A DNA stretch of 64,000 bases, taken from an uncultured Lachnospiraceae bacterium. GTDB taxonomy: Bacteria; Bacillota; Clostridia; Lachnospirales; Lachnospiraceae. This document shows positions 26,473-33,638 of the stretch, in pieces. Position 1 is the first letter of the stretch. Each line of letters opens with the position of its first letter. Under the pieces are notes generated by a model. That model was not told the origin of the DNA. It was given only the letters and a program-made list of their open reading frames with translations, and made no database searches. Where the stretch lies: assembly GCA_910579495.1 (NCBI GenBank), contig CAJTVD010000011.1, positions 1 to 64,000 of the forward strand, in the 5' to 3' direction. A program made the position numbers and the translations under genes.

Positions 26473-27375
26473 TTGCATAGATATATGAGGTCTATCGGTT
26501 TTAGCAAAATAGCGGATAAAAAAGAATTACAGCAGCTTATAACCAATGTGATCATAGAGGGCACACAGCGTTCCTATACTTCTAATGGGGAGGATACTCT
26601 TTTAGCTGAATTTTGCAGGGATTTTGCCCAGGATGAAAATGGGGCGGGGTCTTCCATAGGTATAGCGGTGTGCGGGGAATTCGAAAGTGATGATAAATTT
26701 ATTTATGATTATTATTTTCCCTATTTAAGGGGGACGCATATCAGCTCCAAAGAGGATGTTTCTGTTGAAAGGCACGCCGCACAGGAATCTTATGCTGGCG
26801 TGTGCGATGATATCAGGCTTGGGGTGTCGCTGATATTTTATCTGCAGAATATGATACCCTATGTAAAAGCAAAAAATTCTGATATTTTGCCTGTAAGAGG
26901 TACGACCCTTACGCTGTCTGCCCTTTCTGTGAAGGGGAATATTATGATGCCGATTAATAAAAGCGAAAAGGACCTGATCAGGAACAAACAGGTGGCAATG
27001 AACAGAAGCCAGTTGTTGAACGCAGCCAGAAAAGGCGATGAAGAGGCTATTGAAAATCTTACGCTGGATGATATGGATACGTATACTGCTATATCCAGGC
27101 GGATACAAAAGGAAGATGTGTTCAGCCTGGTGGATACTTATTTTATGCCTTATGGGGTGGAGTGTGACCATTATTCCATTCTTGGGGAAATTGAAGAATG
27201 CAGCCTGATTAAAAATAAACTTACAGAAGAGGAAATCTACCTTTTGGCAATTAACTGCAATGATATGGTGTTTGATCTTTGTATTAATAAAGAAGATTTA
27301 TATGGGGAGCCGTGCATTGGGAGAAGGTTTAAAGGGGTTATCTGGATGCAGGGGCATATTAATTTTCCTGATTGA
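26473..27375 (+). CDS. DUF3881-like protein
   Basis: The 300-residue protein starts MHRYMRSIGFSKI, as in the DUF3881 family common in Lachnospiraceae. I place the start at TTG 26473 because AGGAGG at 26459-26464 is 8 nt upstream; the earlier GTG at 26464 overlaps that site. The middle has VRGTTLTLSALSVKGNIMMPI, and the C-terminus GRRFKGVIWMQGHINF. There is no signal peptide or membrane helix. The biochemical function is unknown. It lies 27 bp after serS and is probably the last gene of the segment before the tRNA hotspot. Confidence 0.85.
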   Translation: MHRYMRSIGFSKIADKKELQQLITNVIIEGTQRSYTSNGEDTLLAEFCRDFAQDENGAGSSIGIAVCGEFESDDKFIYDYYFPYLRGTHISSKEDVSVERHAAQESYAGVCDDIRLGVSLIFYLQNMIPYVKAKNSDILPVRGTTLTLSALSVKGNIMMPINKSEKDLIRNKQVAMNRSQLLNAARKGDEEAIENLTLDDMDTYTAISRRIQKEDVFSLVDTYFMPYGVECDHYSILGEIEECSLIKNKLTEEEIYLLAINCNDMVFDLCINKEDLYGEPCIGRRFKGVIWMQGHINFPD

Positions 27376-27385
27376 AAATTTTGTA

Positions 27386-27414
27386 TTGCAAGAAATGGAT
27401 TAGTGTGGTAGAAT
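27386..27414 (+). promoter_or_regulatory. Sigma-A-like promoter upstream of the tRNA-Arg region
   Basis: TTGCAA at 27386-27391 and TAGAAT at 27409-27414 are separated by 17 bp. It lies about 100 bp before the first tRNA-like remnant and points toward it. It may once have driven a single tRNA-Arg gene now displaced to 27833. Confidence 0.6.
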
Positions 27415-27577
27415 AATCTAGTGATGAGGAATTAGGCTATTGGATGATTATATATCCTATTTGGCATTGTTTGATTTGTTGAAGATGATGGATAGGATGG
27501 ATAAAGCATAGGGATTCTTAAGTGATAGGTGTTCGATTGTCAGAGCAACGTAAAATCAACAATTTCATAGCTGAATG

Positions 27578-27599
27578 ACTTGCTTATTAGCAAGTTTTT
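27578..27599 (+). terminator. Terminator in tRNA-remnant unit 1
   Basis: ACTTGC pairs with GCAAGT around a six-base loop, followed by five T residues. Confidence 0.75.
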
Positions 27600-27701
27600 C
27601 ATACAAGTCCTCGTAGCTCAGCTGGATAGAGCACACGCCTCCTAAGTGGTAGGTGTTCGATTGCCAGAGCAACGTAAAATCAACAATTTCATAGCTGAAT
27701 G

Positions 27702-27722
27702 ACTTGCCATTAGCAAGTTTTT
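27702..27722 (+). terminator. Terminator in tRNA-remnant unit 2
   Basis: The same ACTTGC/GCAAGT stem with a five-base loop and a T run; it is the duplicated copy of the previous terminator. Confidence 0.75.
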
Positions 27723-27832
27723 CATACAAGTCCTCGTAGCTCAGTTGGATAGAGCGATCGCCTCCTAAGAGAACCTACAACGGAAACTTTTTGGAGGACA
27801 TGAGGTAAGACCTCAAGAACAATTTTATACAC

Positions 27833-27906
27833 GTTTCCGTAGCTCAGTTGGATAGAGCGACCGCCTCCTAAGCGGTAGGTCGGGTGTTCGAGTCACCTCG
27901 GGAACG
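27833..27906 (+). tRNA. tRNA-Arg (anticodon CCT)
   Basis: A full cloverleaf can be drawn. The acceptor stem is GTTTCCG/CGGGAAC, the D arm GCTC/GAGC, and the anticodon stem ACCGC/GCGGT with loop CTCCTAA (CCT at 27867-27869, reading AGG). The T stem is GGGTG/CACCT with loop TTCGAGT, and the discriminator is G. CCA is not encoded. The integrase gene lies just downstream in the opposite orientation, so the 3' end of this gene is the likely attachment site of the element. Confidence 0.93.
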
Positions 27907-27916
27907 CTGGAAACAT

Positions 27917-27955
27917 AGCCGAAAGCCTTGATTTTAGCGGGTTTTCGGCTTTCTT
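27917..27955 (+). terminator. Terminator after tRNA-Arg
   Basis: AGCCGAAA pairs with TTTCGGCT, followed by TTCTTCATTT. It lies 11 bp after the tRNA. Confidence 0.75.
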
Positions 27956-27979
27956 CATTTCAGCACCAAAATCCGATTT

Positions 27980-28211
27980 TGCTAATATGCTAATACATTC
28001 TGAAAATCGAACCTGCATGCTAATACAGGCAAATGGTCGGATGTTCAAATATTTCCTCCCATTTTTCTGCTAATAAAATCCTGATTCCGAAGCTTTTCAA
28101 ACACCAGATTTTTTCTTTTTTGCTAATACGGCATTTTCACCTGCCATATTGTCTGCTAATAAATTTACTCCTTATTAGCATTTTGGATAGACCTGGCAAA
28201 TTCTATTAGCA
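27980..28211. repeat. Cluster of eight TGCTAATA motifs at the element end
   Basis: Six direct copies of TGCTAATA start at 27980, 27988, 28018, 28068, 28121 and 28154. Two inverted copies (TATTAGCA) lie at 28173-28180 and 28204-28211, the latter inside the 3' end of the integrase gene. Short repeated motifs between an attachment site and a tyrosine integrase are typical arm-type binding sites for the N-terminal domain of such recombinases or for excisionase. The repeats are seen; the binding role is inferred. No gene is present in the 258 bp between the tRNA and the integrase. Confidence 0.75.
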
Positions 28212-29559
28212 GTTCAGGATTTGACCTCATAAGCTGCTGCAGTACCTGTTCTGCGGAATCTGCCTCGTTTTTATCATTTTTTTGTAGCTCACTTATGCCT
28301 TTGCCGTCAAGGAAATCATCCATTTTTCCAGCCAGCTTTTCACGTTCGCTGGCGAAAGAGTGTTTTCCATAACGTCTGGTCAGCATTTCCAGATTGGACC
28401 ACCCTCCGGCCTGCATGACCGAATTGTAGTCACCTCCGGACATGAGGAGCTTGGCAGTAGCACTGGTATGACGCAGACTGTGGAAAACAATCTCCTGGGG
28501 ATCCATATCAGGGTCTTTCATTTCTGTCAGGATTTCCTTAAACCGTTTATTCAGGTGCTCTGTCATAATGGGGCGTCCGTTAGCCTGACAGATAGTAAGG
28601 TTATAATCCATATACCCATCGGAACCCAGCTCCTTTTTCAGCTTGTCCTGCATTTCCTTCAAAATAAGAAGGGCATTCAGTACACTTTGAGGAACATCCA
28701 CATTTCTTATACTGTCATCGCTTTTTGGCTGTTTCAGGACAATCGTTGTCTTGGTTCCCGGATAAAGATTCGGAAACTTAAAAAGAATATTCATTTTGGG
28801 CATGTCCATATTCTTCTTTGATACCCTGTCAATGGCTCTGTCAAAAAGAATAAGCTGCTTATCAAAATCAATCCGATCCCACTGCAGTCCGCCAATTTCG
28901 CCGCCACGGACTGTGCATCCGATAGCAATCAGAACTGCACAGTGTATCAGGTAATAATCATAATATTCTGGACGGTTTGTGAATTCCAGAACTTTTAATA
29001 TTTGTTCCGGTTCCAAAACAACTCTTTCCTTTTCATGATGTTCCGGCAGAGTTGCGTTGAGAAATGGATTTTTATTGATATATTCCCAACGGACTGCAAG
29101 ATTGAAAGCACATCTTAATACTTTGTGAATGTCATGGATTGTAGCAGCTGTGATGTGTTCCCTCATGGGGCGTCCCATGTTAGTAGCCGGTTCTGCTTCT
29201 GTTTCCAGAAAATGATAATAGTCATCCACAGTCTTTGTTTTAATGGAACGGAGCTTTTTGTCACCCAGATATGGATGGACATAATTCTCCAGAAGCCCAT
29301 TATTGCCGTCATAAGTAGATGCCCGCCATTTTTTCAGGCCGTATTTCTCAATGAATTCATAAAGGAACTCACTGACTGTCATATCCTTGCTTTCCACCGA
29401 AGTAACAGTATTGGTTGTCTGCTCATGTTCAATCTGAGCTTTCCTGCTTTTGGCAGTAGAATAGCTGAGTCCGGATTCCCAGACCTGCTGGCGCTTTTTT
29501 CCGGTTCCTTGATAATAAACAACAGAATATGATTTGCCTCGTTTTACGATAGATGCCAT
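28165..29559 (-). CDS. Tyrosine recombinase (integrase)
   Basis: The 464-residue integrase has an N-terminal arm-binding AP2/DUF-like region (about 1-55) and a SAM-like core-binding domain (about 60-165). The catalytic domain carries Arg in GCTVRGGEIGGLQW, the HxxR box HSLRHTSA, an aligned Gly-Trp in QAGGWSN, and the Tyr nucleophile in TRRYGKHS. These are the residues needed for site-specific recombination. The gene faces the tRNA-Arg gene, as expected for an element integrated at the tRNA 3' end. A C-terminal tail of about 60 residues extends past the Tyr, longer than usual. Confidence 0.93.
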   Translation of the reverse strand: MASIVKRGKSYSVVYYQGTGKKRQQVWESGLSYSTAKSRKAQIEHEQTTNTVTSVESKDMTVSEFLYEFIEKYGLKKWRASTYDGNNGLLENYVHPYLGDKKLRSIKTKTVDDYYHFLETEAEPATNMGRPMREHITAATIHDIHKVLRCAFNLAVRWEYINKNPFLNATLPEHHEKERVVLEPEQILKVLEFTNRPEYYDYYLIHCAVLIAIGCTVRGGEIGGLQWDRIDFDKQLILFDRAIDRVSKKNMDMPKMNILFKFPNLYPGTKTTIVLKQPKSDDSIRNVDVPQSVLNALLILKEMQDKLKKELGSDGYMDYNLTICQANGRPIMTEHLNKRFKEILTEMKDPDMDPQEIVFHSLRHTSATAKLLMSGGDYNSVMQAGGWSNLEMLTRRYGKHSFASEREKLAGKMDDFLDGKGISELQKNDKNEADSAEQVLQQLMRSNPELLIEFARSIQNANKE

Positions 29560-29576
29560 ACTGATTCTCCTTCTTT

Positions 29577-29780
29577 TTATTTATTGTCCAGCCATTCATC
29601 GAAGGAAGGTTTAGATACCCTGACATACTTTCCTATCCTGACGGTCTTAAAAAGAGACTGAGAACAGAGATTGTAAGCCATACTCCGGCTGATCTGCAGG
29701 ATATCGGCAATCTCCTGGACAGAATACGTCCTTTTTTCGTTTTCGGCTGGTGTTTTTATGTTTGTTTGTTCAGCTGCCAT
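29577..29780 (-). CDS. Excisionase-like helix-turn-helix protein
   Basis: This 67-residue protein has a MerR/excisionase-type DNA-binding fold: TYSVQEIADILQISRSMAYNLC, then a wing ending RVSKPSFDEWLDNK. Such proteins direct a tyrosine integrase toward excision. The start at 29780 is chosen because AAAGGAG lies just upstream; the frame remains open for 43 codons further but looks non-coding. It lies 17 bp upstream of the integrase gene on the same strand, so the two are co-expressed. Confidence 0.88.
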   Translation of the reverse strand: MAAEQTNIKTPAENEKRTYSVQEIADILQISRSMAYNLCSQSLFKTVRIGKYVRVSKPSFDEWLDNK

Positions 29781-29845
29781 ACATACTCCTTTCCTTGCAG
29801 CTGAAGCAGAATCAGCATAATCCTGTGTAAATACTCTCCATATAT

Positions 29846-29875
29846 AATATACGAAGTGAACTGCTGACATTTCAA
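29846..29875 (-). promoter_or_regulatory. Putative promoter of the excisionase-integrase pair
   Basis: On the minus strand TTGAAA (29870-29875) and TATATT (29846-29851) are 18 bp apart, about 65 bp upstream of the excisionase start. From here to 30150 I see no gene or clear site. Confidence 0.45.
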
Positions 29876-30151
29876 CTGCAATTAGCAAAAAAATAAATTT
29901 TATCCACATGTTTCCTGGGCCACTTCCTGCGCCAGTGTTTCTGCCGCGTATTTTCAGGCCGTGCTGTGCAGCGATTAAGCAGAGGTAGGTCTGCTGAAAG
30001 GCAGTCCTATCCCATGCACCTGTATAACTCCCAGTACCATGCTATGAAATTTTCAATGTGCGATTTATATGGCATCTTATCTTAAATGACCTATACAATA
30101 ATAAAATAATGGAGAAGTCAGGATATTTCTGCAAAAATAAAAATTTTTTAA

Positions 30152-30204
30152 AATACTATATATAGTTCTGAATCATTGACGGATTCCATATCTTGTGCTA
30201 CACT
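30152..30204 (+). promoter_or_regulatory. Promoter 1 of the element with palindrome-like box
   Basis: AATACTATATATAGTT at 30152-30167 lies just upstream of TTGACG (30176-30181). A 17-bp spacer leads to TACACT (30199-30204) with an extended -10 TGC. The same arrangement recurs at 31983-32035. The palindrome-like box is a candidate operator for a regulator shared by both promoters. Confidence 0.7.
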
Positions 30205-30360
30205 TCCCTTGTAATTGATTTTTGTGCGAATCCTTTTATGGAGCTACAGTCAGAAACATCTGTAGGCGGAATTTTTCCCGCATTGCACACGCTGTTAAGT
30301 TTGTATGAATGTGCCAGCAGTATCACTATGCCCAGCAAGTGATCTACCGCTGGCTTTTTA
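30205..30360 (+). ncRNA. Structured leader RNA, element A copy 1
   Basis: This leader folds into ordered helices. TGTGC (30223) pairs with GCACA (30285), enclosing hairpins TCC/GGA, CTACAG (30244)/CTGTAG (30260) and GCGG (30266)/CCGC (30278). A long terminator-like hairpin follows (GCCAGC at 30313 to GCTGGC ending 30354, then TTTTTATTTT). A second copy at 32036-32191 keeps every helix with compensatory changes. The block GCACACGCTGTTAAGTTTGTAT is identical in both. No open reading frame is conserved. I cannot assign it to a named family. It lies upstream of the 67- and 401-residue genes and probably controls read-through into them. Confidence 0.75.
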
Positions 30361-30388
30361 TTTTGGAATTTAATAATCTCTTATCAGA

Positions 30389-30457
30389 GCAGGAATGACG
30401 CCGGTTCATAGAAATTATGGACGCCAGATATATCAGGGAAGTCATTCCTGCTTTTTT
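30389..30457 (+). ncRNA. Structured leader RNA, element B copy 1
   Basis: GCAGGAATGAC (30389) pairs perfectly with GTCATTCCTGC (ending 30451), followed by six T residues, and an inner TTCAT/ATGGA hairpin is present. A second copy lies at 32220-32286 with base-pair-preserving changes. It forms a second terminator-like barrier between the promoter and the first gene. Confidence 0.72.
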
Positions 30458-30516
30458 GCTGCCCAGATGCCGGGAAGGCTGAGGATAGAAATTTATATCA
30501 GGAAGGAGGAGAACGA

Positions 30517-30720
30517 TTGCAGAAAGTAAGATGGCTGGATCAGGACTGTAACAAATGCGGACGGCAGTTAAACAGCTGGGATGCCCAGTTATCAAAAACC
30601 CTGGCATACAAATATCCATGCTGTGAATCCTGTATTGCCGGAGAATACGGCATGTCAGCGGAGAGGCTGAGGGACCGCATGGAAGACTATTTTGGGATAC
30701 GCCCCTGCCAGGGCCTGTAA
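30517..30720 (+). CDS. Small Cys-rich protein, unknown function
   Basis: This 67-residue protein starts at TTG 30517 with a strong AAGGAGGAG site. It contains CNKCG near the N-terminus and PCCESC in the middle, four or five Cys that could bind one zinc ion. The C-terminus is acidic and ends GIRPCQGL. It is the first gene after leader elements A and B, and lies 11 bp upstream of the 401-residue gene. I do not recognise the family. Confidence 0.7.
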   Translation: MQKVRWLDQDCNKCGRQLNSWDAQLSKTLAYKYPCCESCIAGEYGMSAERLRDRMEDYFGIRPCQGL

Positions 30721-30731
30721 GGAGGAAGAAA

Positions 30732-31937
30732 ATGAAAGAGAATGAGTATAAGGAATACAACATTTTGACAAAACGGCTGCTGGCGGAAGGCTATACCGCA
30801 GACCGCCATCCGGACTATGTAAGGGTAGATGTCTCCGCATGGGAGAAAAAGACCCTTGATAATTTTTATGGAGGCTTTACTTATGAACGCTGGTGGATCT
30901 ATGAGCAGACCTTTAAGACTCCCTGCGGCCTGCAGTGTAAAGGCCTCCAGTGCCACAGCAACATGAGTTACATGGGTATTGAGTGGACGTTTGAAAACGA
31001 TATGGCAACGATCCACTGTCCTTATGAAAAAAAGGAATGCACGCTGAAACATGAGTACCTTCAGGATCATGGCGTACTCCGGTATGATTGTGAAGTCCAT
31101 ATGACAGATGAAGAATACTGTTATGAAGGAAGTGTGGAGCATATCTTAAAACTCCATGATGAAGAGATACGAAGGCAGGAGGTCAGTTTCGAGCTTCAAA
31201 AGAAGGGGCGCGTCTGCCGGGAGCATACGAGGTTTAACAGGGATACGCTGGAATGGGAAATGAATTATGATCCTTATTACTGCGGACGAAGGAGATGTGT
31301 CGGGATGTGCCCGGTTCTGGGACATGAGCTGGATAAAAAGAGGGGAAATGTATTTTATGATGTTAAGATTACATATCTCAGGTGTGATTTAAACGGCACA
31401 CTGTTTGAGGGGCAGATGGATACCCAGATCATTAAGGGAAAAAAGCTGTTTGACCATCCGGTGAGCATGGATATCGCCAAAATATGCGCCAGGCTCTGCC
31501 AGGATAAGATAAAGGAGAAAATGCGGAACCACTATTTTACGGAACTGTTTTTCTCTGAATACCACGGCAGGTATTTTTCCTTTGAGATTCTGAACGTCCG
31601 TGCCGAACAGCGGGAGAGCCGGGACCTGATGCAGGATCTGGAGGATATCCGTAACGGAATCCAGATCGTACATGCCTCCGATATGGAAAAACAAAATTCA
31701 GAAAACAAAAGGGAAAGGCGCCGGCAGCTGAGGGAATCTGCGGTCAGGCGTCTGGAAAAGAAACTGATGGAGCAGGGATATGAGAGCCTGGAGGAGTTCA
31801 GCGCAGACCGGCGCCATGCGGATAAATGGCTGGGCCGGGAACGGATTGCAGAGCTGGAAGAGATGCGCCTTAAAAAAGAGAAAGAGAAAAAAGAACAGCC
31901 GGTACAGCTCTCTCTGTTTGATATGGAAGCTTCCTGA
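30732..31937 (+). CDS. Cys-rich element protein with a C-terminal clamp-binding-like motif
   Basis: The 401-residue protein is not assigned to a family. It holds many Cys residues in pairs (CGLQCKGLQC, CPYEKKEC, CGRRRCVGMC), suggesting one or more zinc-binding sites in the first 220 residues. A charged helical region follows (about 300-390), rich in Arg, Lys and Glu. The protein ends QLSLFDMEAS; QLSLF matches the consensus of bacterial sliding-clamp-binding peptides. GGAGGAAGAAA precedes the start. Together with the nearby nuclease, helicase and ligase genes this points to a DNA-metabolism role, which is inference. Confidence 0.8.
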   Translation: MKENEYKEYNILTKRLLAEGYTADRHPDYVRVDVSAWEKKTLDNFYGGFTYERWWIYEQTFKTPCGLQCKGLQCHSNMSYMGIEWTFENDMATIHCPYEKKECTLKHEYLQDHGVLRYDCEVHMTDEEYCYEGSVEHILKLHDEEIRRQEVSFELQKKGRVCREHTRFNRDTLEWEMNYDPYYCGRRRCVGMCPVLGHELDKKRGNVFYDVKITYLRCDLNGTLFEGQMDTQIIKGKKLFDHPVSMDIAKICARLCQDKIKEKMRNHYFTELFFSEYHGRYFSFEILNVRAEQRESRDLMQDLEDIRNGIQIVHASDMEKQNSENKRERRRQLRESAVRRLEKKLMEQGYESLEEFSADRRHADKWLGRERIAELEEMRLKKEKEKKEQPVQLSLFDMEAS

Positions 31938-31982
31938 GAAAAAAGCTTTCATTGTACCAGATCCGGTGCTTACGCATCCGAC

Positions 31983-32035
31983 AATACTATATATAGTATT
32001 GACTGCTTGACTTAATCAATATCTTGTGCTAAACT
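31983..32035 (+). promoter_or_regulatory. Promoter 2 of the element with perfect palindrome
   Basis: The perfect 18-bp palindrome AATACTATATATAGTATT (31983-32000) precedes TTGACT (32007-32012), a 17-bp spacer and TAAACT (32030-32035) with the same TTGTGC extended -10 as promoter 1. Confidence 0.72.
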
Positions 32036-32191
32036 GTCCTTGTAATTGATTTTTGTGCGCATCCCGTACGGGAGATATAGTCTGTTCAGGCTGTATGCGG
32101 AATATGCTCCGCATTGCACACGCTGTTAAGTTTGTATTTTGTGCCAGTAGTACCACTATGCCTTCAGGGCAGTGGTTTACTGGCCTTTTTT
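32036..32191 (+). ncRNA. Structured leader RNA, element A copy 2
   Basis: This is homologous to 30205-30360. TGTGC (32054) pairs with GCACA (32116). The inner hairpins are CCC/GGG, ATATAG (32075)/CTGTAT (32091) and GCGGA (32097)/TCCGC (32108). The terminal hairpin runs from GCCAGT (32143) to ACTGGC (ending 32184) and then into a T run. Compared with copy 1, several pairs have changed on both sides, which supports a selected RNA structure. Confidence 0.75.
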
Positions 32192-32219
32192 ATGTTATGG
32201 GATGATATTCCCTTATAGA

Positions 32220-32286
32220 GCGGAAATGACGATGGTTCATGGAAATCCATGGACGCCAAAGATTTGGCAGTCATTTCCGCTTTTTT
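32220..32286 (+). ncRNA. Structured leader RNA, element B copy 2
   Basis: GCGGAAATGAC (32220) pairs with GTCATTTCCGC (ending 32280) and is followed by six T residues. Copy 1 has GCAGGAATGAC/GTCATTCCTGC, so two pairs have changed together. The inner loop keeps GGTTCAT..GGACGCCA. Confidence 0.72.
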
Positions 32287-32356
32287 ATTATTTCACCGCC
32301 CAAACGCCGTTTCAGGCTTTGAGGATAAAACATTTTTAGAAAGGCAGGTAAAAAGA

Positions 32357-32518
32357 ATGAGTGCAAGAAACAAAAAAGCCAGTAAAAACTGGAAGAAACA
32401 GGCGGCAGGCTATCCGTTTCAGGATACCGCTGCCCAGAAAGCAAATGCCCGGTATCAGAAGAACTGTACCATCATACGGACAGTAAACTTCACACACAGA
32501 GCAAGAAGGGGGGCGTAA
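32357..32518 (+). CDS. Small basic protein, unknown function
   Basis: This 53-residue protein (MSARNKKASKNWKKQAAGY to the HRARRGA end) is highly basic and may bind nucleic acid. The start at 32357 follows GGCAGGT; the longer frame beginning at 32249 would run through leader element B and is rejected. It ends 2 bp before the nuclease gene, so translation is probably coupled. Confidence 0.6.
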   Translation: MSARNKKASKNWKKQAAGYPFQDTAAQKANARYQKNCTIIRTVNFTHRARRGA

Positions 32519-32520
32519 AT

Positions 32521-33585
32521 ATGCCCGGCATGGTATTTGAAAAGGGAAGGAACAGTCCGCTGGTATTGGTGGAGACAGAAAACCTTACCCGTGAGGAATG
32601 GCTGGACTGGAGACGTAAAGGGATCGGCGGCAGTGACGCAGCAGCCATCATGGGAATATCCCCTTTCCGTACCGCACGGGATATCTATTATGACAAGCTT
32701 GGTATCGCGGCGGTGGAGGAAAATGAGTCCAACTGGGTGGCTCTGGAAATGGGTCATCTTCTGGAAGACCTTGTGGCAAAGATATTTGGACGTAAGACAG
32801 GGCTTAAAATCTATCAGATCAAGAAGATGTTTCAGCATCCTCTTTTTCCGTTCATGCTGGCAGATGTGGATTATTTTATCACCATGCCGGACGGCACAGA
32901 GGCAATCCTGGAGATCAAGACCACCAATTATAATGCAAAAGACCTGTGGTGGAAAGACGGCCGGGAGATTGTGCCGGTCTATTATGAGGCACAGGGCAGG
33001 CATTACATGGCCGTGATGGATATAGACCGGGTATTTTTCTGCTGTCTGTATGGAAACACGGAGGATGAGGTCATCATACGGGAGATCCGCAGGGATACAG
33101 CATACGAGGAAGAAATGATATTCCTGGAACAGGAATTCTGGAACAGCTATGTGCAGAAACAGGTTCCGCCGCCCTATCTGGAGGATGGAGATGTGATCCT
33201 TGCAAGCGCCAGGCAGTATTGCGGCCGTGCGGACAAGGATGCGGAAACCATTATCCTGAAAGGCACCATGCAGTCCACGCTGATGCGTTACATGCAGCTC
33301 CAGGAGCAGAAGAAACAGTCGGATAAATTTTCCAAAAAGCTGGAGGCCGATATCCAGAGGCTGAAAGCAATCCTGGCTGCGGAGCTGGGAACGAGCTGTA
33401 AGGCTGTCTGCGATATGGGCGGGAGCCGCTATACGGTGACATACAATCCGGTCCGCAAGATGATCGTTGACAAGGACAACCTGGCACGGCTGAAGCTGCA
33501 GTATCCGGAAATCTATGAACAGTTTGTAACGGTATCGGAGTTTCGGACATTTCATGTGAAAGTCAGTGCCGTGGATGCTGCCTGA
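32521..33585 (+). CDS. YqaJ-type exonuclease (lambda Exo fold)
   Basis: The 354-residue protein carries the YqaJ viral recombinase domain in its first 210 residues. WRRKGIGGSDAAAIMGISPF is the family start, followed by GHLLEDLVAKIF, LADVDYF and EILEIKTT-type metal ligands (Glu, Asp, Glu-x-Lys). This fold digests one strand of duplex ends and typically works with an annealing protein. Residues 250-300 form a coiled coil. The C-terminal 50 residues (RYTVTYNPVRKMIVDK) resemble a strand-rich tail. It is followed by a small membrane protein and a RecD2-type helicase. Confidence 0.9.
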   Translation: MPGMVFEKGRNSPLVLVETENLTREEWLDWRRKGIGGSDAAAIMGISPFRTARDIYYDKLGIAAVEENESNWVALEMGHLLEDLVAKIFGRKTGLKIYQIKKMFQHPLFPFMLADVDYFITMPDGTEAILEIKTTNYNAKDLWWKDGREIVPVYYEAQGRHYMAVMDIDRVFFCCLYGNTEDEVIIREIRRDTAYEEEMIFLEQEFWNSYVQKQVPPPYLEDGDVILASARQYCGRADKDAETIILKGTMQSTLMRYMQLQEQKKQSDKFSKKLEADIQRLKAILAAELGTSCKAVCDMGGSRYTVTYNPVRKMIVDKDNLARLKLQYPEIYEQFVTVSEFRTFHVKVSAVDAA

Positions 33586-33638
33586 AACCAGGCAGGAACA
33601 TACGGACGGATGATAGAAAAAAGAAAGGAAACAGGAAA

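Larger units (their letters stand above)
27514..27776 (+). repeat. Tandem array of decayed tRNA-Arg-like units
   Basis: Two consecutive units of about 124 and 123 bp are nearly identical; homologous points are 27521, 27645 and 27768. Each unit joins the 3' part of a tRNA (AAGTGGTAGGTGTTCGATTG), a shared spacer, a hairpin terminator, and the 5' part of the next tRNA (GTCCTCGTAGCTCAG, at 27607 and 27730). The first copy lacks a 5' half and the third breaks off right after the anticodon loop CTCCTAAG. In the complete middle copy (27607-27674) the anticodon stem has two mismatches and no proper T arm forms. These look like remnants, not working tRNAs. Confidence 0.8.

Noticed and set aside
27730..27805. 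Third tRNA-like copy as an intact tRNA
   Set aside because: GTCCTC at the start can pair with GAGGAC downstream, but after the anticodon loop the variable region and T arm are absent and the spacing is wrong.
27514..28211. Repeats near the tRNA as a CRISPR array
   Set aside because: The units of about 124 bp are tRNA-derived and the 8-mers have irregular spacing; no cas genes are present.
29876..30150. Possible gene or remnant between the excisionase and promoter 1
   Set aside because: No frame of useful length, no ribosome binding site and no similarity that I can recognise; I see only unassigned non-coding DNA.
32249..32356. Upstream extension of the 53-residue gene through leader element B
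   Set aside because: It would translate a stretch explained by a conserved RNA hairpin and has no ribosome binding site; ATG 32357 has one.
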